From: Branchiostoma floridae | Taxonomy: Eukaryota > Chordata > Leptocardii > Amphioxiformes > Branchiostomatidae | Length of the DNA: 64,000 bases | Direction of reading: 5' to 3' | NCBI RefSeq assembly: GCF_000003815.2 | Contig: NC_049992.1 | Coordinates: 11,484,753-11,548,752, forward strand | Shown here: piece after piece, positions 35,601 through 47,600 of the stretch | Position numbering within the stretch: the stretch's first letter is position 1 | How the letters are laid out: every line of letters begins with the position of its first letter | Program-made: the position numbers and the translations under genes | Notes under the pieces: generated by a model | Told to the model about the DNA's origin: nothing | What the model saw: the letters and a program-made list of their open reading frames with translations, nothing else | Databases searched by the model: none

Positions 35601-38600
35601 ACAAACTTTACTTAGCTCAACAGTATACAAAAATATTGTACGGGTTGCCATCCTTAGTTGAAGCGCTTATTTATAGCGCTAGTATCTTCGCTGCGCCGTT
35701 AGCCGCCGTGCGACTTTTGTTGACGGTCTGATATCCCTACGTCGCCGCCTCGCTGATATTCCCACGGACATGTTTCAAAAAAAATACCCAGCAAAAACCG
35801 CTGTTCTGCGTCAAATTCTATTCTATAAAACTCAGTGTTACAGTCTAAATATTTTGTAGAAGCACCGCTGTAGGAAAGAAGGTCCAAGCAATGTAAAACA
35901 TCACGTAGCATGAAGTTCGCTGTCAACTGGCACACAGCACATGACTGTTTGAAACTCTAAGTCTAATCAACAGCCGTGTTTGATTGATAGCCGGCGGTCC
36001 TATGATGAAGTCGGCGAAAGGTGCGTTAGTTAGAAAATCTGCGTTTAGTTTTGATACGTAATTATAAGTTAGACAGTGGCGAGAATGATTATTTTCTCAT
36101 CAATATTTCTCTTCAGAATTATTTGAACTTAATTGTACATCTAAACAATTGGCTTACCTGTGCAATGTTTATATGATTAATGATCAGTGTACTGAAATCA
36201 TGTGTAACGTATGGCTCCTAGTCAATAGATCAGCATTTTCTCTATAGTGACCACCTGTCTATAGTGGCCACATTTCCTAGTGCTGTTGTTGTTTGGCATA
36301 AACTTTGAACATTTAAATTGTAAGTAACTTTAAACTGCCAGAGTTTCAGCCCAATAAAACACTCTCAGCGCCAGGGTATGAACAGACTGACCAGACAGAC
36401 GAAAATAAATCCTCGAACAAGGTTCAATCGTATCTTCCGGGTCTGGCAGGAAGTTGTTAAACTAAAATAAGAATAGGCTCGATGGTTGATTGCATACAAA
36501 GTAAAACAGTTTAACAGTTTTACAGCTTGAAGAAAACAAACGCTCCTACAGTACCTGCACCTGCTTGATAATTATTAAATCGTATGCCCTACTTGAATAA
36601 AAAAAGTTCATTGCAATAATAAATGTACCCACATCACAAGGAGCTTATACTTTTTTAAACTTACACCTAGTTATCGTACTGAAAATTGTTAATGACATTA
36701 CATGAAGTCATTCAACAATTTTCAGTCATGATGAAAATTTTCTGAATGGAAGGTGTGATTATTGTCATTTTCTGAAAAATAGAAGCAAGCTCTGTTTTTA
36801 CCTGGAGTCAATTCACAATACCAGTCCACTTTGGGGGATAATGTACTGTTAAGAGGATGTTCCATTTTTGCGCAGGGGTGATTTGGAACAGTCCAATGTT
36901 GCGTGGGAAGGGGTATGGCTGAAATATGCTGTATTTGCTCTTAAGCAAATGTCGGCCTTTCTAGTACACAATATGTCTGTATGGGAAATGGATCATATGA
37001 TGATGACTCATATATAATTATATATAACAAAACCTGACCTGACTTTTAAACAGTCTGCCTGTTACACACTAAGTCTTTCCTTGCAACTTTCAGCTGATTT
37101 CTAAATTACATTTTAAGGATGTGTACAGTAGACTACTTGTGTATGTTTTAGAACACGATGTGCCATGTCCATGTAGATCTAGAGGTTTTTAGACATTGAG
37201 AGTGAGACACAAAACATGACTGCTTAAAGGGTTAGCATAGGTCATGTTTACTAGTACTAAACAAAATGGTACATACATTTGTAAATTTTGTATGTATATC
37301 TGTGGTATCTATTTTGTCAACTACTACAAGTACATGTAAATGTGTAATGCTATGTGATTTCTCCCAGTATTGATTTCTTTTTTTGAAGTTAAGAGTTGTC
37401 TAAAAACAGGAAGTTGACCTGAATGAAACACCTTGTGGAATGAATAAACATAGTACCAATTACCCCAAGTACTAGTATAGTTATACATGTACTTGCCTGA
37501 AGTTGCACTGAACACAAAGGACGTAAAGTATTGTACATATTACACTTCTTTTTCACAAGTTATTGCTTCCTTGCAGAGCATTTCAAGACAATCTGACTCA
37601 CAATCATTACATATTTGCTCTTTAACTATGCTAGGCTCCTCAGTTCTACTGATCACAATATGCAATAACTCAGTACACAATATGTAGGATTCTAGATTAT
37701 TTCTTTTTATTCTGCAGCACACAAGAATACATACTATTACGTTTTCAATCATGTATACAAGCTGTGAATATTGACGTTAGTACAGGAAAACTGTACCATC
37801 CCTTCCCTTTAGAGGGTAAATATTGACAAATGCATTGATTAAACTATGTCTTCCTCAATGCCATCATCTTCTTGTAAGTCATCCCCCAGAGGTTCCCCTA
37901 GTGCTTTTCGTAGTCTGGCCCAGAAGAGAGGAACATGCTGCTGGTTGTTGGGCCACCGTAGGTACGTGTCCCTGTTAACGATGTTATTCAGCAGCGGGTA
38001 GCGCTCTAAAACACGGTCAGGGATGTTCTCCAGAAACACAAGAATCAGGCTCACCCTACGCGGGTCGAACAGGTGATATCTCCCCTGGGACATCTGGAGC
38101 TCGTAGTTGCACCAGTTGCTTTGTAGGAAACTCCTTGTGATGATGCAGACAGTTTTCCTGCTCGTTTCCACGGCATCTCGGATGTTGTGTAAGATCGGTA
38201 CCCCGCCTACAAAGTCACGATCTCCGATACACAGGCGGTAGTGAGGAGGCTGGTCTTCCAGCATAAGGGACAACACGCGGGACACCCAGGCTTCATCATT
38301 GCTACTGTACGCCACAAAGGCATCGTATCTAAACTGCTGCAGTTGTTCCCGGATTTCTTCGTATCCACGGAGATGGAGCCTAACTCTAAACCACATATAA
38401 GCAAAATAGCCACGACAGAAGTTGACCAGGACAGCAGAGAGCATGTAGAGGAGAAGGAAAGAGGTGGTTATGGCACAGGCATAGAGGTCACGGTGAGAGG
38501 CACAATCAGGGTGAAAATTAGGCAGATCTGTGCCGTGGAGGTCAGGAGGGGTGTTACATTGGTACCATCCATCTGTCCATCCCTGCACTACAGACGGGTG

Positions 38601-41600
38601 AGCATCTGCCCAGGATATGAACCACTCGATCTGACAGTCACAAAAGAAGGGGTTATTGTTGATGGCCAATTTGTCTAGTCCTGGTAAAATGGTCTCCAAA
38701 GTGGACTCATTCAACAGAGTTATGCTGTTCCAAGATAGGAATAAGCTTTGTAACTGGGAGTTAGCTGAGAATAAAGTCTGTGGAATGTACGTAATTTTGT
38801 TTGATGACAAATCAACTGAGCGTAGGTTTTTATGAACTTGGAACAACTCAGCAGGGATGTATGTAATGGAAGATACAGATAGGTCAATGACCTCTAGGTT
38901 AGGCATGCCATAAAAGATGGTGTTGTTTGAAAAACTAGACCAGATTTCTCCTGTCTCCCTCATAATCAGTGTAGTCAAAGATACAAGCCCATGAAATATC
39001 ATCCCATGGCCAGGTGTTGTAGCAATCCAATTTCCACTGAGGTTCAGCTCAGTTAGATATCTGAGTTTTTCAAAGATTGTAGGATTAAACCATGGGTATG
39101 GAAGAACAAATAGTTTGTTATAGGACAAGTCCAAGGTTTGTAGTGTTGTGTTTTCAGGGAAGTTTAAAGTGTTATCTCGCAGAAAGAGTTGGTTGTAACT
39201 CAGGTCAATGTGTTTAATGCTTGCAAGACTGGTAAAGTCTATTATACTGTATGGAGATACGTTGTTCCTGCCAAGTTTCAGCACTTCAAGAGATCTTAAA
39301 TTGGAGAACAATAACTGTGGTAATTGAACTAGGTCATTATCATACAAATCCAGCTCTACTAGGGATGTTAGATTTACAAATGTCCTACTTGAAACAATTT
39401 TTATATTACAATCTCTCAGTGTCAGTATCTTCAGGTTGTCCAGTCCAGCAAAAGTGTTGTCCACCAAAGTTGTCAGGTCTTTCTCATCAAGCTGGAGAAC
39501 TTCTAGATTTTGAAGTCCTCTAAAACCAAATGGTTCAATTTCAAGTTTGTTAAAGCCTAAAGCAACATACAGATATTTGAGGTGAGTTAGGTCACTAAAG
39601 TCATCTTGCTTGATTATTTCAATATCACTTGGAAACATGTTTAGTGTCCTCAGAGTCTGTGCTACCTCTGACAGTGCATCCTTTGGAATCTGTTTCAAGG
39701 GAACCAATGAAAGATCCAAAACCCGTAGACTAGATAATCCATGAAAAGCTAGCCTTGATAGTACAGTAAGGTCAGTTCCTGCTAGGTATAGGTTTTTAAG
39801 ATGGTTCAATCCTCGAAAAGCGTTGTCTTGTACTTCCTTGATATTTGCATTCTCCAGTTTCAATGTCTTCAAGCTTGTGTTTTGTAGACAAGCAAAAGAA
39901 CCAGCTTGAATGACTGAAATGTTATAATAGTTCAGTCTGATTTCTGTAATGTTACAGCCACTTAAACCTTCAAGTGCCTCTTGTAAGTTTGAAAGCAAAA
40001 TAGGAATGCCAGACAGGTCCAAAATGTGTACAGCACTGAACAGAGTGAAGAAAGGTCTGTCTATTTGAGTTACGGGGTTGTCAGAAAAGTCCAGTAAGTC
40101 AAACTCATGCAATAGGAAAGGTTGGAAGTCAGAATAGTTCAAAGATGACACATTGTTTCCAGACAGAATTAGTTCACGCAGTGAAGACATCTTAACAAAA
40201 TCACTTGAAAATTTGCAGCTGATGAGTTGATTGCAGGAAATATCAAGACTTTTGAGATTCAAACCTTTCCAAATGTCAGCCTGAAGTATGTTATATAGAC
40301 TGTTGTGGGAGAGGTCAAGATTTTGCAGAGTAGAAAGAGAGGAAAATAGCTTAGCAGGCAGATAGGACAAATGATTCTTTTTCAGTGACAACTTCTCCAA
40401 GTTGGAAAGGTTATAGAAGGCAGCTGGTTCAATAACTGACAGTCTGTCGTGTTCTAAGTTGAGAACTTCTAGAAGATGTAGAGAAGAAAAGGAGTTGTTC
40501 CTTATTGTCTGGATGTCATTGCTGGATAAGTCCAGCTCGATGAGATCATGAGGAAGGTTGTTTGGAACCCATGTCAGCCCATCCGAGGTGCAGTCAGCAG
40601 TCTGGTTCACAATGGTACATGGAGTTCCTGAGATAAACAAGAGAAATGATCTTCTAATTAAAGTCTCTTCAAGTTAAATGATAAATTGTGAAGTAAAAGG
40701 TATGAATGATGTATGTTCCTGCATATGGTGTATNNNNNNNNNNNNNNNNNNNNNNNNNNNNNNNNNNNNNNNNNNNNNNNNNNNNNNNNNNNNNNNNNNN
40801 NNNNNNNNNNNNNNNNNNNNNNNNNNNNNNNNNTATGGTATTGATTACTGTTTTGAGGACAAAGAAGATGTTTGTGAATGTACAATGATCATGTACCATA
40901 TTCGCATTTCTAGGGATAGTCAGTTTTTATGCAGAGGTGAAGTCTGGATCAGTATATGTATTGCCAAATACATGCTGTACATGTATGTGCAAATTGTTAA
41001 GTTCATTGTGCATCCTCAAGGTAGCAGAACACAGTTTTCGGCCTATGGTGATTTCTATTACTATACAATGTAGTTAAGGACCACAAGGTTACTGACATCG
41101 ATGGGGATAAAATTAAAGTAGGGTGCAGTTTTCAAGTATGACGAACTAATATGTTGAAGTCGAGGGTATAATCTACAAAATTTAAGTGAAAACAAAAAAA
41201 ATATGTCGTTTTTTAAAATTTCGCCACCCTCTTTTAAATGGGTCCTTCCATCCAGCAGGGCCATGCGGACTGCAGCCAACTCACTGAGGCAGTCAGTTGT
41301 AAAGGTCGCGTGCATTGATACACCGAATGGCCAAACAAAATGATCCTATACATACAATCTAATTCTAAAAGTTGACTCATTATACTACCATATAGCAAAG
41401 TTCATACCCCGCTGTCTTTCACGTTACTAGTCAGGGCTCAAAGTCCTGCATATGCAGGTTAGTGCAGGTAAAATTGGAGCTGTGCAGGTATTTCTGGTGT
41501 CTACCTGCACCTAACCTGCACCGGTCCATGTACTGGGTTTTGCTCATAAATGTCGTTTGATGTAGGTGTATGCTGATTCTTATAAGCTGTTACCACCTGG

Positions 41601-44600
41601 AAAGTAGAAAAGAAAAATAGCAATAGTTCCTGAGCATTTCTAGTGTAATCCATACTTTCTGAATTCAGAGTGGTTCAGGTAAAATTTTTCTGATGCAGGT
41701 AATTTTCAATGTTACCTGCACCAGTGCAGGTATGCAGAAAAAAGTATTTTGAGCCCTGCTAGTACAGTGTATACATATGCTAGAAGAATTTGGTTGCACT
41801 ACTGTTTTTACCCCTGCGTCATAGGCAAGGGAGGTCGTGTGGAAATGTTCTGCGACCTCAAAGTGCCAAAAATTTTCTTAACATTTCCTCACAACACCCC
41901 TTCCCCCCCTACACATGCACACTGACTCACACATGCAGACAATCCTTCCCATAATATATGATTATATCAAGTTGTTACCATACCTTTTGTTGTAACAGTT
42001 GTGCATAGGGCTAAAACCATGCCAAGGAATAAAACCTTCTCCAGTGCCAACAGTTTCAGCCTGGTGCATGTACTGTATTGTACATCTTGTCCCATGACCA
42101 TTGCAGGAGTTGAGTAAAGACTCAGCATTTCTAATGATTAAGAAATATTCTGTTACCAGGACTGAAATAGGTTCCGATTCTAAAATTTTCAAAACAGGCC
42201 ATTTCATCATAACATACTGAATGCTGAATCATTTCATTAGGAGATATACCATAAACCTAATTATTAAGTTCATGTGCTACCTACTAGTATGATTATGAAT
42301 TCAAATTTCAATACATAGTATTACATCAAAATTTAATGGTAAATTTGATTAATGTTTCAATGCCTTTTTATAGATTTTACATTTGTCCTTCCTGGAGAAA
42401 ACATTGGTTAGAAATAGAAATCTAGATGTGTGCCTTAGAATAGAAATAAGGTTACCTACCTGACTAACACTGAAAATGTAGCAAGAAACATCCAAGACAA
42501 ATTAGAAAATAATCATGTATAGCCAGTGGCCAGCAGAATGTGACTGGTAAGTACCTTTGAGCTTAGTTTGTACCTTAGTTTCTTATCTAAATCCTCAACA
42601 AAATGAAAGAGAAACAACAGAACTTCCCCTTTCATGTGTACAAAATTATAAACACTCACCTGATAATACACAATATGTCTGTATGGGAAATGGATCATAT
42701 GATGATGACTCATATATAATTATATATAACAAAACCTGACCTGACTTTTAAACAGTCTGGCTGTTACACACTAAGTCTTTCCTTGCAACTTTCAGCTGAT
42801 TTCTAAATTACATTTTAAGGATGTGTACAGTAGACTACTTGTGTATGTTTTAGAACACGATGTGCCATGTCCATGTAGAGGTTTTTAGACATTGAGAGTG
42901 AGACACAAAACATGACTGCTTAAAGGGTTAGCATAGGTCATGTTTACTAGTACTAAACAAAATGGTACATACATTTGTAAATTTTGTATACGTATATCTG
43001 TGGTATCTATTTTGTCAACTACTACAAGTAGATGTGTAATACTATGTGTTTTCCCAGTATTTATTTCTTTTTTTTAAGTTAGGAGTTGTCTAAAAACAGG
43101 AAGTTCACCTGAATGAAACACCTTGTGGAATGAATAAACATAGTACCAATTACCCCAAGTATAGTTATACTGGCCTGAAGTTGCCCTGAACACAAAGGGC
43201 GTAAAGTATTGTACATATTACACTTCTTTTTCACAAGTTATTACTTCCTTGCAGAGAATTTCAAGACAATCTGACTCACAATCATTACATATTTGCTCTT
43301 TAACTATGCTAGGCTCCTCAGTTCTACTGATCACAATATGCAATAACTCAGTACACAATAAGTAGGATTCTAGATTATTTCTTTTTATTCTGCAGCACAC
43401 AAGAATACATAATATTACGTTTCAATCATATATACAAGCTTTGAATCTTGACGTTAGTACAGGAAAACTGTATCATCCCTTCCCTTTAGAGGGTAAATAT
43501 TGACAAATGCATTGATTAAACTATGTCTTCCTCAATGCCATCATCTTCTTGTAAGTCATCCCCCAGAGGTTCCCCTAGTGCTTGTCGTAGTCTGGCCCAG
43601 AAGAGAGGAACATGCTGCTGTTTGTTGGGCCAGCGTAGGTAGGTGTCCCTGTTAACGATGTTATTCAGCAGCGGGTAGCGCTCTAAAACACGGTCAGGGA
43701 TGTTCTCCAGAAACACGAGAATCAGGCTCACCCTACACGGGTCGAACAGGTGATATCTCCCCTGGGACATCTGGAGCTCGTAGTTGCACCAGTTGCTTTG
43801 TAGGAAACTCCTCGTGATGACGCAGACAGTTTTCCTGCTTGTTTCCACGGCATCTCGGATGTTGTGTAAGATCGGTACCCCACCTACAAAGTCACGTTCT
43901 GCGATACACAGGTGGTAGTGAGGAGGGCGGTCTTCCAACATTGGGGACAACACGCAGGACACCCAGGCTTTGTCATTGCTGCTGTATGCCACAAAGGCGT
44001 CGTATCTAAACTGCTGCGGTTGTTCACGGATTTCTTCATATCCACGAAGACGGAGCCTAACTCTAAACCACATGTAAGCAAAGTAGCCACTACAGAAGTT
44101 GACAAGGACAGCAGAGAGCATGTAGAGGAGAAGGAAAGAGGTGGTTATGGCACAGGCATAGAGGTCACGGTGAGAGGCACAATCAGGATGAAAATTACGC
44201 AGATCTGTGCCGTGGAGGTCAGGAGGAGTGTTACATTGGTACCACCCATCTGACCATCCCTGCACTACAGAAGGGTGAGCATCAGCCCAGGATATGAACC
44301 ACTCGATCTGACAGTCACAAAAGAAGGGGTTATTGTTGATGGCCAGTTTCTCTAGTCCTGGTAAAATGGTCTCAAAATTGGACTCATTCAACAGAGTTAT
44401 GCTGTTCCAAGATAGGAATATGGTGTGTAATCTGGAAGTAGCTGAGAACAAAGTCTGTGGAATGTACGTAATTTTGTTTGATGACAAGTCAACTGAGCGC
44501 AAATTTTCATGAACTTTAAACAACTCAGCAGGGATGTATGTAATGGAAGATACAGACAGGTCAATGACCTCTAGATTAGGCATGCCATAAAAAATGGTGT

Positions 44601-47600
44601 CGTTTGAAAAACTAGACCAGATTTCTCCTGTCTCGCTCATTATCAGGGTAGTCAAAGATACAAGCCCATGAAATATCATCCCATGGCCAGGTGTTGTAGC
44701 AATCCTATTTCCACTAAGATTTAGCTCAGTTAGATACCTGAGTTTTTCAAAGATTGCAGGATTAAACCATGGGACTGGAAGAACAAATAGTTTGTTGTAG
44801 GACAAGTCCAAGGTTTCTAGTGTTGTGTTTTCAGGAAAGTTTAAAGTTTTGTCTCGCAGAGAGAGTTGGTTGTAACTTAGATCAATGTGCTTGATGCTAG
44901 CAAGACTGGTGAAGTTTATTACACTGTATGGAGATACGTTGTTCCTGCCAACTTTCAGCACTTCGAGAGATTTTAAATTGGAGAACAATAACTGTGGCAA
45001 TTGAACTAGGTCATTTCCATACAAATCCAGCTCTACTAGGGATGTTAGATTTACAAATGTCCTACTTGAAACAATTTTTATATTACTCCTCGTCAGTGNN
45101 NNNNNNNNNNNNNNNNNNNNNNNNNNNNNNNNNNNNNNNNNNNNNNNNNNNNNNNNNNNNNNNNNNNNNNNNNNNNNNNNNNNNNNNNNNNNNNNNNNAA
45201 GTTGTCAGGTCTTTCTCATCAAGCTGGAGTACTTCTAGATTTTGAAGTCCTCTAAAACCAAATGGTTCAATTTCAAGTTTGTTAAAGCCTAAAGCAGCAT
45301 AAAGATATTTCAGGTTAGTTAGGTCACTAAAATCATCATGTTTGATTATTTCAACTTCAGTTTGAAGCATGTTTAGTGTCCTCAGAGTTTGTGCTACCTC
45401 TGACAGTGCATCCTTTGGAATCTGTGTCAAGAGAACCAATGAAAGATCCAAAACCTGTAGACTAGTCAAACCATGAAAAGCTAGCCTGGATAGTACAGTA
45501 AGGTCAGTTCCTGCTAGGTATAGGTTTTTAAGATGGTTCAATCCATAAAAAGCGTAGTCTTGTATTTCTTTGATATTTGAATTCTCCAGACTCAATGTCT
45601 TCAAGCTTGTGTTCTGTAGACAAGCAAAAGAACCAGCTTGAATGACTGAAATGTTATAATAGTTCAGTCTGATTTCTGTAATGTTACAGCCACTTAAACC
45701 TTCAAGTGCCTCTTGTAAGTTTGAAAACAAAATAGGAATGCCAGACAGGTCCAAAATGTGTACCGTACTGAACAGAGTGAAGAAAGGTCTGTCTATTTGA
45801 GTTACGGGGTTGTCAGAAAAGTCCAGTAAGTCAAACTCATGCAATAGGAACGGTTGGAAGTCAGAATAGTTCAAAGATGACACATTGTTTCCAGACAGAA
45901 TTAGTTCGTGCAGTGAAGACATCTTAACAAAATCACTTGAAAATTTGCAGCTGATTAGTTGATTGTAGGAAATATCAAGACTTTTGAGATTCAAACCTTT
46001 CCAAATGTCAGCTTGTAGTATGTTATATAGACTGTTGTGGGAGAGGTCAAGATTTTGCAGAGTGGAAAGAGGGGAAAGTAGTTCGACAGGCAGATACGAC
46101 AAATGATTCTTTTTAAGTGACAATGTCTCCAAGTTGGAAAGGTTATAGAAGGCAGCTGGTTCAACAACTGACAGTCTGTTGTCTCCTAAGTTGAGAATTT
46201 CTAGAAGATGTAGAGAAGAAAAGGAGTTGTTTCTTATTGTCTGGATGTCATTGCTGGATAAGTCCAGCTCGATGAGATCTTGAGGAAGGTTGATTGGAAC
46301 CCGTGTCAGCCCAGCCAAGGTGCAGTCAGCAGTCTGGTTCACGATGGTGCATGGAGTTCCTGAGATTGACAAAAAATGTATCCTCCATTTAGAGTCTCTC
46401 CAAGTGAAATGATAACTTGTGGATTAGATTAGAAGCTATGATGCATGGTACTGCATTGATTATTGTTAGGAGTACAAGTAAGAATAATTACTAAAATAGA
46501 TCATACTAAAATTTGAATATTTGGAATATACATGATTGTACGTGTACATGTACCATATTCTCTTTTTATAGATAGTAAGTCCCTTTCTGTAGAGATGAAG
46601 TCTGGATCAGTATGTATAGCTAAATACATGCTTTATGTGCAAATTGCTAATTCCCATGTGGTAAAGTTTTTTATTCTCTGCTAGGACTGTTTAGCCATAG
46701 CCAAAGCTATAGGACTGATATCAATTATGATTTTCCCAGTGGTCATTACCGATCAAAGGAGGCCATATATATCCTCCATGTTCATTATATTTTCATTTCC
46801 TCACAACCTTCCTCCATAGTCATCACAGTCAGGCTTGACCAGATTATGTAATTAGTATCCGTACAGTATGGTATTTTGGACCAGTACATAATTGACTGTA
46901 CCAGTACTGTATTGAAACAGTGTAGTTACACAGTTCTACTTATAATTAGTTATGTGATTTTATAAAGTCGTTACCATACCTTTTACTGTTGTGCATAGTG
47001 CTAGGACTATGCTAAGGCATAAGAACTTCTGCAGTGTAACCAGTCGCAGCCTGGTGCATTGTACATCTTTTCCCATGGTCATTGCAGGATTTGAGTAGAC
47101 TGCAATGATTTCTGATAGATAAAGAAAGAATTATGTTACCAGGACTGGCATAGGCTCAGATTCTCGTAACAAGCCAACTTTTTATCATTACACATTTAAT
47201 GCTGAATCATTTCATTGATGGGAGATGGCTAAATGCATATATGTCTTACAAAAAAGTTTACTTACCTGACTAACAGTGAACACCAAAAGTACAGCAAGAA
47301 ACATCCAAGAAAAATACAAGAATATCATGTATTTCCAGTGGCCAGCAGAATGTAACTGAAAGTACCGTTGACCAAGTTTCCAATGGAAATACTTCTAATC
47401 AGAGTCTTCAAGGAAATGAAACTTTGAAAGAGAAACATGAGAACTTCCCCTTTCATGTGATGGTTAACAGTCACATGATGGTACCCAATATGGGACTCCG
47501 TCTTGCCTGTATGGGAAAGCGGTCACTTGATGATGACTCATACATGATGTGTGTAATATGTATGAGTAACATGTAACATGTTTGACTCCAATATTAGCAA

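Larger units (their letters stand above)
33638..36964. other. 3.3-kb segment present only between TLR copies 1 and 2
   Basis: The flanks TGATAAT (left) and ACACAATATGTCTG (right) adjoin directly at 42661-42675 between copies 2 and 3. Here they are separated by about 3.3 kb of repeat-rich sequence with no credible gene. It contains a 163-bp tandem repeat, a larger two-copy duplication, and unique AT-rich sequence from about 35750 on. Confidence 0.7.

Noticed and set aside
43516..46372. TLR copy 3 as a pseudogene split in two
   Set aside because: The break coincides with a 100-N placeholder, and the inferred true gap restores the frame.
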